In this document: positions 11,449-22,555 of the stretch, in pieces
Position numbering within the stretch: the stretch's first letter is position 1
Layout of the letters: every line of letters starts with the position of its first letter
DNA from: Phyllostachys edulis
Lineage: Eukaryota; Streptophyta; Magnoliopsida; Poales; Poaceae
Assembly: GCA_036346405.1 (NCBI GenBank)
Contig: CM070548.1
Location: 53,164,279-53,228,278 of the forward strand
Direction: 5' to 3'
DNA: 64,000 bases
Made by a program: the position numbers and the translations under genes
Notes under the pieces: generated by a model
What the model was told of the DNA's origin: nothing
Seen by the model: the letters and a program-made list of their open reading frames with translations, nothing else
Database searches by the model: none

Positions 11449-12200
11449 TAGCTAGAGAAGAGGCTGGGGAACTCGGCTTTCAGCTCGTCTTCACGCTCCC
11501 ATGTGGCTTCTTCTTCAGAGTGGTTGCTCCACTAAACCTTGCAAAAACGAACGGTCTTGCTCCTGGTATGGCGTTCTACGACGTCCAAAATCTTGACTGG
11601 CTGCTCCTTGTAGGTGAGGTCTTTTTTCAATTCGATTGACTCCAACGGGGCTTGTTCTTCTAGCACGCGAAGACACTTCTTCAACTGAGAGACATGAAAG
11701 ACGTCATGTACCCCTGCTAACGACTGCGGCAGCTCCAATTGATAAGCTACTTCTCCACGACGAGCCAATATCTTAAACGGACCAACATATCTAGGGGCAA
11801 GCTTCCCTTTTGCATGAAATCTTTTTACGCCTCTGAGGGGAGTAACTCGAAGATAGACAAAATCCTCTGGCTCAAAGCTGAGATCACGACGATGGTTATC
11901 AGCATAACTCTTCTGCCTCGACTGAGCTATCTTTAATCTTTCTCGGATCATAGCCACTTGTTCTTCTGCTTCTTGAATAATGTCTGGCCTGAAAACCAAA
12001 CGTTCGGCTGTTTCTGACCAATTCAAAGGGGTTCTATAGGCACGACCATACAAAGCTTCAAACGGTGACATTTGTAGACTGGCTTGATAACTATTGTTGT
12101 ACAAAAATTCTGCGTACGGCAAACTCCTATCCCAACAGGTAGCATTGGCTAGAGCACAAGCTCTCAACATATCCTCCAATATTTGATTAACCCTTTCAGT
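11449..12200 (-). pseudogene. pol: Integrase C-terminus with GPF motif and chromodomain-like tail
   Basis: This is the end of the polyprotein. It opens with the last catalytic region of integrase (TERVNQILEDML after the glutamic-acid site), continues through the GPF/Y module (RYVGPFKIL) and PQSLAGVHDVFHVSQLKKC, and closes with a chromodomain-like tail (about VKILDVVERHTRSKTVRFCK then WSNHSEEEATWEREDEL). The tail probably directs insertion into marked chromatin in chromoviruses. A TAG at 11,532-11,534 stands where the family has glutamine before WSNH, and a TAG at 12,198-12,200 separates this part from the rest of integrase. The natural stop is near 11,449. Both nonsense codons are single-base changes, so the product is lost. 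Confidence 0.85.
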
Positions 12201-13418
12201 CTATCCATCCGTCTGGGGATGGTATGCAGTGCTGAAATTCAGATGAGTCCCTAAGGCTTCATGCAAACTCTGCCAGAAACGAGTGGTGAACTGGGATCCT
12301 CGATCTGACACTATCTTCTTAGGCACACCATGCAAACTAACAATCCTTGACATGTATAATTCTGCAAGGCGGTCTCTTGAGTAAGTGGTTTTGACTGGTA
12401 AGAAATGGGCAACCTTAGTCAAGCGATCCACTATTACCCAGATCGAATCGTAACCTGATTGAGTCTTGGGTAAACCTGTAATGAAATCCATTCCGATCTC
12501 TTCCCACTTCCACTCTGGAATCTTCAAAGGTTGCAACAGACCTACTGGTCTCTGGTGTTTTGCTTTTACCTTCTGACATACGTCGCACAAGGCAACGAAC
12601 TCTGCGACTTCTCGCTTTAGATTTGGCCACCAGAATTTATTCTTAATATCTTGGTACATCTTAGTACTACTAGGGTGAATCGAATACTTTGAATCATGGG
12701 CTTCTTTCAAAATCAGCTGTCTCAACCCGTCGATATCTGGTACGCAAATACGTCCATTGATCCATAGTATACCTTGATCATCTATGGTGAAATCTTGGAA
12801 CTTCCCTTCCATCATCTTCTTCTTGATATCAGAAAACTCTGAATCCTTCGGTTGAGCTTCACGAATCTGCTTCTCCAAAGTAGACTGTACTTCTAGACTG
12901 GCTATAAACCCTTCCGACACAACCTCCAGCTTTAGCTTCTTAAATTCCTCTTGAAGTTCCGAACAGACCTCTTTTACTTCCACAACATTGCAATAGCTCT
13001 TACGGCTTAAAGCGTCTGCAACTACATTAGCTTTACCAGGGTGGTAATGGATCCCAAGGTTGTAATCCTTTATCAACTCTAACCATCTTCTCTGTCTCAT
13101 GTTCAAGTCCGACTGAGTAAAAATATACTTCAGACTCTTATGATCCATATATACCTCACAGCGGTTACCGATAAGGTAATGATGCCAAATCTTTAAAGCG
13201 TGCACTACGGCAGCTAATTCTAGATCATGGGTAGGGTAATTCTCTTCATGAGGCCTTAATTGTCTCGACGCATAAGCGACAGCTCTTCCTTCTTGCATCA
13301 GGACACATCCTAATCCTTGACGCGAAGCATCACAATAGATATCAAAGTCTTTGCGGATGTCCGCAAAATCAAGATCGGGTGAAGTCAAACGTTCTTCAAC
13401 TCTGAAAACTTTCTTCAA
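12201..13418 (-). pseudogene. pol: RNase H and integrase core of the Tekay-like element
   Basis: The 405-codon frame carries the gypsy RNase H (YCDASRQGLGCVLMQ, then the DHKSLKYIF and ADALSRK blocks, about residues 25-145). It continues with the integrase zinc finger (H...H, then CDVCQ) and the integrase core with GMDFITGLP and SDRGSQFT, up to HPQTDG where a TAG replaces the next glutamine. RNase H removes the RNA template and integrase inserts the cDNA. The N-terminal end does not join in frame to the reverse-transcriptase part: two small deletions near 13,398-13,410 shift the frame. Upstream and downstream parts are collinear, so this is one decayed polyprotein. Confidence 0.9.
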
Positions 13419-13772
13419 GTGGGGTCCAAGTGAACTTCTTCTCCTTTTTCAACAACTGCGTAAGAGGCCTAGCAATTGTTGAGAATCCTTCAATGAAATG
13501 GCGATAATATCCTGCCATTCCCAAGAAACTACGAATCTGTGTGACAGTCTTGGGCTGTTCCCAATGTAGTACTGCCTTGACTTTACTAGGGTCAACGGCT
13601 ACTCCCTCGGCTGTCATCACATGACCAAGGAAATCAACCTCCTTTTTCCAGAACTCACACGTACTGAACTTTGCATACAACTGATGCTCCCTAAGTTTCT
13701 CTAGGATTAATCTCAAATGTTCAGCATGCTCTTCTTCTGACTTGAAGTAGACCAGAATATCATCGATGAACA
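13396..13772 (-). pseudogene. pol: Reverse transcriptase C-terminal part, cut by solo LTR
   Basis: It begins with FIDDILVY, the gypsy form of the catalytic YxDD box, followed by EEHAEHLRLILEKLREHQL, the thumb and connection regions and FLGMAGYYRHFIEGFS. The preceding half of the enzyme lies at 19,087-20,040, separated by the solo LTR inserted within this motif. The break falls inside the GAACA target duplication, which encodes the phenylalanine before IDD. Frame is then lost near 13,400 at the junction to RNase H. Confidence 0.9.
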
Positions 13773-13773
13773 T

Positions 13774-16179
13774 GTGAGGACCCCGATTTATTAAGCTTGT
13801 AATACTTAGTCAACCATTGACCCTAGCATCACAAACATAATAATCCGTGTCTTCGAGATATGTATACTTCCCAGAATGCAGTATACACACCCCTTTACAA
13901 AATCATGCATCAATTCCATTCAAACGCGTAGAACAGAACAAGCAACAAACCAGAAGTTAATATAAATAAAGGATAGTTATTACAAAACAGAGGCCGACCG
14001 GCCAAATAACAACAAGTCTACCAAGATACACAGCGGAAGCAAAAGTGCCATAAAGATGGCCATAACAAAAGCCAACCAATGTGCCTTTACCCACAAGGCA
14101 ACTGACCGGACCGCCAAGCTAGTCGCTTTCCCAACCCATGCACATCTCACAAAAGTAGAGCCCTTTGGACCCTACCTCCTCTGCAACAAAGTTATTAAGC
14201 AAAGCAAATGAGTACAAAAATGTACTCGCAAGACTGACGTGTAATATAACAGAACTATAGTTTAACTACATGCAAGCTTTATTTAAGTGGATGAGGCTTT
14301 GGACTTATTTTAGCATAAAGCAAGTTTTCATTTGCAATATTTAAATAGATTTCCAAAGCAATGTTGCAATTCATTTTTCATTTGCCAGAAACAACGAGAC
14401 AAGTAACAAATGATAGATGACAACAACAAATCCTAGAAGTGACTAACCCATTAGCCACCACAATAGCATGAACATCCATTCATACCAACCCATCAAGTTT
14501 TAATTTAAATGTTGTAGTCTAGTTCTTGCACGACCTTACCAAGCATGTCCATAACCTAGGACGAGGCTATTCGAATAGATTTAACCCTGCAGGGGTGTAC
14601 CAATGTACCCACACGTCAGACCGCCTTTTCGCCACATGATTTAGCACACTTCCTTTGGTATGCTCAACACGGCTAAGTCCTACGAGACATTTTCAATGGA
14701 TGATGTTAATTAAGAGTCAGAACCCACGGGATAAGGACACACTAGGCGACCTAACCACCGCTAATGCTCCCTCCCACACCACACATACACATTTAAAACA
14801 CACCCACCAACCAGCTCATAATTAACACCTCCCAAAGTACTTAGTCAAGAGAGGTCCCATATCCCCTCGTGTGGTTAGCACATAAGAGCGCTTGGCTTAG
14901 TGACACAAGTAACTCGGTCCTTGGGGACTTAGGCACCATTCCGTTCACACCCAAAAGTCACACCAACATCCATTGTGCCCAAGTCAATAACAGTTTTGTT
15001 TTCATTTTTGTTTTATTTGTTCACAAAGTAACAAAACACAAGATGGACAAAATGGAATAAAAATTTTAGTGTGCTCAAGATTATCGACATAATGTCGACA
15101 ACCGCCCATTTCTACCGTTATCTAAGCATTGCTAAGCATTATCAACGCAAACTACTAAGCGATAAGAGTCCATCCATCGAACTCTAAATCGCAGCAAGAT
15201 AATCCTAGGCTTAGTAGTAGAGAATGAACATTTACCTACAGAATATGCATCTATAGGATTACTAGCGATATTTTAACACAAAGTAGCATGCATACATATA
15301 AGTGAAACAAAGTATTAAGCTTTAAAGTAATGGGACAATAAATGGATATGATCAAACTGCTTGCCTTGCTGGTTTTGCTCAATATATTGCTGAGGATCAC
15401 TCACGGGTTCAACCCACTAAATCGGCACCCTAACGAAAAAGCGAAAGGAATCGATAAGAACGACGAAAACCACAAAGACAGCACAGCAAACGAACTCCAA
15501 ATGCTCCGAAATTTCTACAGAAGCAAGAGGATGATTTTTAGGGAATTTAGCAACAAGAACCAATTGATTTGGATTCTCAATGCAAAAGATATGAGCAAAA
15601 CAATTCTGCTCAGCCCTAAAAATACAAACTGCCACTATTCACTAATTTAATTATGAGGTAACATTTTCTAGAAGGGTGGTGCAGCTGAGATTTTTACTGT
15701 AAAACCAGCACCTCATGAGATGAATAACACAATTGAGTTCACCTCATTTGGAGCTATTATGCATTTTCTATAATTTTTCAAAAACAAGAACTTGAACAAA
15801 ATTAAAATGCACAAGAATGCTTTCTGAAAATAGTGACATGCCTAAATCCTATTCCAACATTTAGAGCATTCTCAGAGGAAGCCAACAAAGTTGGATTCAC
15901 TCAAAAATAATCTACAGATCACCACTTATGCATTTTGCAAGCTAAACACTATTTTTAGTGCAACATTTAAAGCTAGTTTTAAAACCTAAGGGCAAATCTA
16001 TGCTCTGGAGCTGAACTCAACTTACAATCATTTTTAGATTAAAGTCCAGTCCAAGACAGAGCTGACACAATTTGAATCACCCTATTTGGATTTAAATTGA
16101 ATTAGTTATGCAATTTTAAAGTTCATACATTTTTCTGTTTGCAAATAAAGAGTTCACTGGAATTTCTAAAAACCATAAA
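13774..16179. other. Non-coding AT-rich part of the solo LTR
   Basis: No gene. It contains a small frame at 15,342-15,650 with no domain, which I do not call. Composition is typical of LTR R/U5 sequence. Confidence 0.4.
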
Positions 16180-18620
16180 GGCATGGGAGGACGTGAGCCA
16201 CAGATCTCAGATCTAACGGCTCAAGACCTCCCAGGAGAACAACGCGCACGCGCTCGCGAGGTCCAGAGGTCATGGACCTCCCAGCAATGCGCACGCGTGA
16301 GATGAGGGGAGGTTGTGGCCGTTGATGGCACATCCAACGGGCCACAACATGGGAGGGAGGTCCTCAACGGCTGCGATCAACACAGGGAGGACATAAGCGG
16401 CTCAGATCACGCGGGGAGGTCATAACGACAGAGATGACCTCGAGGAGGTCCAATCGCGGAGGTCTTAACGTCACAGACCTCCAGGGGAGGTCTGGACGGC
16501 CACGATTTCGCAAGGGGAGGTCTTGGACGTGCCAGATTTCCTCGGAGGAGGTCTGGGACGTCCTGCACCAGCGCCCTGCTGGCCATACAAGAGACGCGCC
16601 AGACACGAAGTTAATGCGCGCGGGACACAAGGAGGTCCGCGCGCGAGAGGTCTTAAATGCGCGCACGGGGCGGGATTAAAGGCAGTTAAGACACGCCAAT
16701 GATTAACAATGATTGAGGTATTTAAAGCGGCAAATCTTTGTCCTAAAACGACAACGGCGCTGCCGTTTTCGTCCGACAAAACCTGAGCGCAAAGAAATGG
16801 TCTTCGCCGGCGATGCAGACCTCGCCGGCGACAACCAAGGACACCAACGTGTGCGCAATAGGGTTGCGCACACTATGGTCCTCCTCTCAACGGCGGCGAT
16901 GGCCTTGAACGCCGACGAGCCGGAGAGGAGCCCGATAGCACAACACGGCAAAAATGACAGCAGCTAAATTGAGCTCCGCAAAGATTCATACTGGCGGGTG
17001 CCAAGCCTAGGGACTACGGGAGGATTACCGGAGGTCCGGAGGGGCCGAGGAGGTCGAGGAGGAAGGACCGGTCGGGAAGAAAGGTGCTCCACGGCCAAAG
17101 CTCCAACTTCAAGATCCTTTGGCCACCTCGCAAAATGCCCAAACTAAACAAGTTAAGACATGATCACAGAGGACATGGCACAAAAAGAAGCACGGAGAAA
17201 GGGAGGAAAACCCCAGGGACCCTTGTCCATCATGGAGCTTCAAGCTCCAACAATGGCGGCCAAGGAAAGCATCGGTGGGTTAGAGCTCACAAGCACAGGG
17301 GTGCAAGCAAGGGAACAATGGTGTGTAAAGGAAGCCAAAGAAACAGTGGGGGGGTTTTATACCTAGGGCAAAACGAGGTTGTGAACCACGGGTTAAGCTC
17401 ATGGTGAGCTTAGCCCATGGGGAGGTCCTGGACTTGGACAAGACGGATGGGACAGAGTAGGTGGTCAGAACATGGGCTAGGGGCGGAAAGGGCTGACACG
17501 CATTTAATGCTTGCAGGGCAGAGCCGTTGGAGGTGACAAGGCTCTGACTTTGCCCACTGCCATGGCTCGCACGCGCGCCCAAGGTGGAAGAAGAACAGGA
17601 CCTCACATCCTTTGTTGGATTAAGTGGATGGGAGGTCTGGCCCTCGGATTTTATGTTTGAACCGTTCGCTTTAAGTGGCGGGAGGAGGTCCCACCACACG
17701 ATCTGAGCGGGAGGTCGTGGCCCTTCGATTTCCATAACGCGAATGCGCACGAGGAAAAAAGGGACAGGAGGTCCAAGGCGTTGGATCTCAATCCAACGGT
17801 GCGGACCTCCTGGGAAGACTTACCGCACACGACCAAAGAAAATGAGGGGGAGGTCATGGCCTTAGGATTTAAATCCAAGGGCACACAACCAAAAAGGGAG
17901 GTGCAGGAGGCGTTGCGAGCGCAGAGGAGGTCAGACCTTTGGATCTTGATCCAACGGTGTCGATCAACGAGGGGAGGTCTGAGCCTTGCGGCGTGGCGCA
18001 AGGAGGTCCTAGCCCTCCGATTTAGATCTAAGGGCTCATAAGAGATGGTCGAACGACCCCCGATTAGCGACGCGAGATCTAAATCAACGGCCAAGAAAGG
18101 GTGGTCCGAGCGGCCCATTGATCTCAAGCGTTGAGCTGAGATCCAAAAAGGCGGAAAAAGGGCAAGGAGGTCATGGTAGTGAGATCCACATCTAACGGCC
18201 TAGACCTCGGCGTGGGTGGGGAGGTGCAGTGCGCTAGATTTTGAGGGAGGTCGTGGGTCGTTGGATTTGATCCAACAGCTCGACCTCGGTTAGTGGGAGG
18301 TTTGCTTAGTTTAACAGTGAGGGAGGTCATGGCCATGGATCTTTGATCCAAGGGCTATGACCTCATCAAAATGGGAAGGACATGGGCGATTGATATCGAA
18401 GGGAGGTCATGGTCATTGCATTTGATCCAACGGCTATGACCTCAAGTGGGTGGGGAGGACCTCGCGGTGATGGCTTAGGAGGAGGTCGTGGTGTTGGATC
18501 TGAATCCAACGGCCACGACCTCATCAAGGTGGAAAAGGAGGTCGGTCTTGGTCTTGTTGGGCGTGGAGGAGGTCGATGGGGTTGGGCTAGACCAGATTTG
18601 AATCTGGTGAGCCCAAGGAG
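16180..18620. repeat. Array of imperfect palindromes inside the solo LTR
   Basis: Many diverged copies of a roughly 45-bp quasi-palindrome occur: GAGGTCATGGCC, then TTGGAT...ATCCAACGGC, then TATGACCTC. Clear copies start near 17,769, 17,925, 18,165, 18,260, 18,320, 18,401 and 18,480, and more degenerate GGAGGTC blocks go back to about 16,200. Each unit can form a hairpin. Position in the presumed U3 suggests an expanded enhancer-like array, which is inference. Confidence 0.7.
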
Positions 18621-19086
18621 CAGTCTGAGGTTTTAAGTTTAATTTTAATCATTTGAGACTTTGCGTAATTATTAGAGATAGCAAATGAACTCCAAATTTC
18701 ATGAAATTTTAACTGGAGCTTGCTGATGGTAAGATTAACCTCACATAAATTTTCCAGAGGTTGTTATGCAATGCATTTTCTCAGAAAATTCATTAAGGTT
18801 GTTCAAAGGATTGTTTTACCCCAAAATTTATCAAACAAGTTTTACAACTTGTGATATTTTTCAGAGGGTCCCACATCAACTTTAGGACCAAGGAAAATTA
18901 TTTTCCAAATGTTTGGCACAAGAGTGGTGACAAATGGAAAAAGGAACTTGACTTTTGGTCAACAAGGACTTTGTGTTTTTGGATTACACAACTCTTGGAC
19001 AATAATTACATGTGAGAAAAAGTTTTAATTTCTACACATTTAATTACATTTGAAACAAACCCTGATTACACATTTGGGATGTTACA

Positions 19087-20040
19087 GAACACTACTTCAA
19101 ACTTATCCAAATATTCCATGAATACTTTATTCATCATGTTCATGAAATAGGCAGGGGCATTAGTCAGACCAAAGGACATGACTAAGAACTCATAATGTCC
19201 GTACCGCATTGAGAAAGCGGTCTTATGTATATTCTTAGGACAAATCTTCAACTGATGATAACCCAATCGTAGATCGATCTTCGAGAACACTCCGGCTCCC
19301 TTCATCTGATCGAACAGATCATCAATCCGAGGTAATGGGTACTTGTTCTTGATGGTGACTTCATTGAGAGATCGATAATCGATGCACATCCTCATGCTTC
19401 CATCTTTCTTCCTGACGAACAAAACTGGTGCTCCCCACGGCGACGAACTAGGTCTTATAAAACCTTTCTCCAGAAGTTCTTCTATTTGCTTCTTCATTTC
19501 CACTAACTCATCGGCTGGCATCCGATAAGGTCTCTTAGAAATAGGTGCTGTCCTGGGCACTAGATCGATGACAAACTCGATGTCACGGTCTGGTGGCATT
19601 CCGGGTAATTCCTTTGGAAACACATCTGGATAATCTCTGACAATAGGCACATCTTCCAAGGCGACTGCCTCTAAACTATTGACTATCAGGTGTCCATCAC
19701 GCGCCGAGGTTGCTTGAAATTCTACCTTGTTCCCTTTACTATCTTCAATTGTAACGGCTCTTCGGCCACAATCTAACACGGCTTTATGCTTGGTTAACCA
19801 ATCCATGCCAAGAATGACATCTAAGGTCTGGGTGTCTAGAACAATGAGGTTGGCTAGAAACTCAACTCCAGCTATGAGTAACTTAGCCCCTAAACATCCC
19901 ACTTTAGAGCTTAGCTCTGCTCCAGGCGACTGGACTAACAAAGCATGCTTAAGGTGCATAACTTCCAAATTATTCTTAGTGACAAAAATTCCGGAAACAA
20001 AGGAATGCGAAGCTCCCGAATCAAAGCAATCGATGCAGTC
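19087..20040 (-). pseudogene. pol: Aspartic protease and reverse transcriptase N-terminal part
   Basis: The region opens with the protease active site DSGASHSF (about 20,000-20,025), followed by VILGMDWL, the second protease landmark. The reverse transcriptase then follows: PYRMPADELVEMKKQI, KDGSMRMCIDYRSLN, PLPRIDDLFDQ, SKIDLRLGYHQLK and SFGLTNAPA. It ends at the solo-LTR insertion just before the catalytic IDD. The DSGAS reading frame is out of phase with the sequence upstream, where stop codons and small indels separate it from gag. The protease would mature the polyprotein and the polymerase would copy the RNA. The gene is dead from frameshifts and the insertion. Confidence 0.9.
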
Positions 20041-20239
20041 TTGAGTTTACTAGAAACTTACCTAGTACGACGTCCGGTGCTTCTTGGGCTCCTTCCAGGG
20101 TGATGTGGTTGACACGACCTCTGACCACAGACTGAGGCGCTCTTCCTGGTTGACTAGTACGTTGAGAAACTCCTTGGTTGTTTGGCGCTGGGGTCTTGGC
20201 GGGTGTAGCTCCAAGATTAAAACGGACTGGGGTGATTGA

Positions 20240-21292
20240 CCCCTTCTACGGACACTGATTGGCGAAGTGACCTGGTTGACGACAAGAATAGCAAACTCTC
20301 TGAGAATTCTGCTGGTTGCTCCCTGGGTTGGGGTTGGATGGCGCGGGGTTGCGAGGGTTCTGAGCAACTAGACGAGGTGCTGAGGTTGGTGCAGGCGTCT
20401 TGAAAGAACTCTGCGGTGGAAACCGATTACGCTGTTGTGGGACCACTCTTGCTCTTTGTTGGGACTGGTGACTTCCTTGCTGGGCCATTTTGCGTTTGCG
20501 ATTGTCCTCCAGCTCCTTGCGTTTGTCTTCCATAACCAATGCCTTGTTAACCAACTCTTGAAAGTCTGGGAAAGTGTGGGCAAGTAGATTGACCCGCAGT
20601 CCTGAGTTCAAACCCTTCAAGAAGCGACTCTGGCGAGACTTGTCAGTAGCGACGTCCTCTGGAGCATAGTGAGCTAGCTGAGAGAACTTGTTCAGGTAGT
20701 CAGTCACTGACATAGCTCCTTGCTTCAAGGCACGGAATTCATCCTTCTTCAGATCCATAATACCTTCAGGTACATGATACTGACGGAATGCTGCGGCAAA
20801 TTCTTCCCAAGTGATGTTTTGTGGCGTCTCATGCGCTGCGCTGAAATTCTCCCACCATTCAGCAGCTATGCCTTCCATCTGATGAGTAGCATACATAACC
20901 TTCTCATGGTCGCTGCATTGAGTGATCAGCAGCTTCCTCTCAATAACCCGAAGCCAATCATCAGCTTCAATTGGTGTAACATTACCAGAAAAGGTTGGAG
21001 GGTGAGTCCTCATGAATTCAGCATGCTTGGATGGTCCTTGGTGTCCGTGAGCGACTGGGGCTCCAGGATGATGGTTGTTGTTGTTGTTGTTGTTGTTGTT
21101 CTGATTGCTCATGTTCTGCAGGTGGTTCATCATAGCATACATCATCTGTGTCTGTGCTGCCATGAAGGCTCTAAAGTTCTACAAGTCAAGAGGGGGTGCT
21201 TGTGGTGGTACTGCTCCGGTAGGGGTCTGCTCGTTGCCTTCTGATCCTTGGGCTCCGGATCCACTTGCGGCGGCATGGCGAGTCTGAACCAT
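20240..21292 (-). pseudogene. gag: Gag polyprotein with CCHC zinc knuckle
   Basis: The natural start is probably the ATG at 21,292 (MVQTRHAAASGSGAQ), upstream of the longest open frame, because the sequence before the TAG at 21,179-21,181 stays in frame and reads like a gag N-terminus. After it come MAAQTQMMYAMMNHLQ, an asparagine run, the gag core (AEWWENFSAAHE, FRQYHVPEGI, LKQGAMSVTDYL) and a basic region. The end is the nucleic-acid-binding zinc knuckle CYSCRQPGHFANQC (C-x2-C-x4-H-x4-C). A TAG right after CP ends the frame. Gag forms the virus-like particle that packages element RNA. Two nonsense codons make this copy inactive. Confidence 0.9.
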
Positions 21293-21570
21293 CTGGTGAA
21301 GCTTCATGGGTTAGATAAGGTAGAAAGCACAAGATGAGTTAAGAACTAATCTAGGGGGTAGGTTAAACCCAACAAACACAGTTCAAGAAAACCAAATGAA
21401 CACCTTTATTTATTAAGGTCTTAGTATGGCTTGCAACAATGCCTAAGAGCTTTTGCAGCTCATACCGGCACACAAGGAAAATAAGACGATCCTAAGCACA
21501 CAAACTAACGCCTAAAGGGCGACTCAAAAGGAAACTTGGCTAAGCCTGACAAACTAAGACTCTAGCGATC

Positions 21571-22344
21571 TTAGTCGCTAAGATAGCCTCCACAACCACA
21601 ACGATGCTCCCGCCGGCTATAGACTTGGAAGTGAGCTGGCATCTTCGCGAACTGGTCTTGATGTCCTGAAACTGGTGCAGGTGTAGGTGCAGTTGGCTCT
21701 TCCGACTCTGCAGCTTCGATTGGCCCCTCTGGAACCTCCTCGGGGTCTTCCTCGGAATCTTCTTCAGGTTCCTCTTCCGGTTCTTCTGGCTCTTCCGGAT
21801 CTTCTTCTTCTTGTTCCTCCTCATGGTCGTGCTGACCGTAGAGGGCTTCTTCTAGTGTGGCGATCCTTTCTTCAGCTCTTTGCAGGGCCTCATAGGCACA
21901 CTCCAGCTCGGTGGCGGTTGCTTCCAGCGACTTCTCTTGAGCGGCTGCGAACTGGGCGAGGTGCACCACTGTGGCATCGTCTTCTCCATCCGTAGACGGG
22001 TAGCGTGCTGGTCGATCCACGGCGGCAACTCGGGGATGGTAGTGGAAGACGGTGTTTCGCAGCTCTCATGCGTAGATGTGACAAATCCTGAGGATGGCCA
22101 GGCGTGACGACTCTTGAATTCCTTGCGCGAAGGTGATCCTTCTGACAGAGATGTTTAACGGCTGGTTGGCTTTAGTGCTCTTCCTGGCGTAGACTGTCAG
22201 ACGGCAGATTACTCCACAATCTCGGCCGTTTACCACCCATTGGTTGCCACGATACATGGGACGATCAAAGCCTCCAAGTACTTGCAATAGCTTCCACAGC
22301 TCTGCGGCAAGTCCGCCTTTGCACTCACCGTAGGAATGAAGCAT
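21571..22344 (-). pseudogene. Extra ORF between PBS and gag
   Basis: One frame of about 258 codons starts MLHSYGECKGGLAAELW and runs through NQWVVNGRDCGVICRL and NISVRRITFAQGIQESS. It meets a TGA at about 22,064-22,066, then continues in the same frame through VDRPARYPSTDGEDDAT and a predicted coiled coil (residues ~125-155). It ends in a long Glu/Pro-rich acidic stretch and a short basic tail. I recall similar leader ORFs in Tekay-like grass elements but know of no assigned function. It is not gag, protease or envelope by motif. Confidence 0.7.
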
Positions 22345-22539
22345 CTGTAAAGATGAACAAAAGGGTGGGAGCCAAGTTAAAACAGCGGGGAGAGGAAAAG
22401 ATTATAGCAATAGATGAGTCGAGAGAGACATGAGGAGAGTTAAGCAATTCATTTAATCTTGCAAGTTAATTTTTCTTTTAGAAAATAATTTGGACTCTCT
22501 AAGACGGCCGATCTAAGGGTAAGACCTACAGTCAGTATG

Positions 22540-22551
22540 GCTCTGATACCA
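22540..22551 (-). other. Primer-binding site for initiator tRNA-Met
   Basis: The minus-strand TGGTATCAGAGC is the complement of the 3' end of plant initiator tRNA-Met. It lies four bases inside the 5' LTR boundary, as expected for first-strand priming. Confidence 0.92.
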
Positions 22552-22555
22552 CCTA

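Larger units (their letters stand above)
13773..19086 (-). mobile_element. 5.3-kb solo LTR nested in the reverse transcriptase gene
   Basis: It starts TGTGAGGACC (plus strand) and ends GGGATGTTACA. It is flanked by a perfect 5-bp duplication GAACA (13,768-13,772 and 19,087-19,091). On the minus strand it starts TGTAACATCCC like the other long gypsy LTRs. I find no second copy of either end, no PBS and no polypurine tract inside, so it is a solo LTR left by recombination between two LTRs. The 5,314-bp length is unusual and is largely explained by a repeat array at 16,180-18,620. Open frames inside show no retroelement or host domain. Confidence 0.85.

Noticed and set aside
16364..18351. Several open frames of 70-160 codons on both strands
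   Set aside because: All fall in the palindrome array of the solo LTR; GC-rich repeats open frames by chance and the peptides repeat the DNA unit.
13773..19086. Full-length non-autonomous retrotransposon instead of a solo LTR
   Set aside because: No second copy of either terminal sequence, no primer-binding site and no polypurine tract were found inside.
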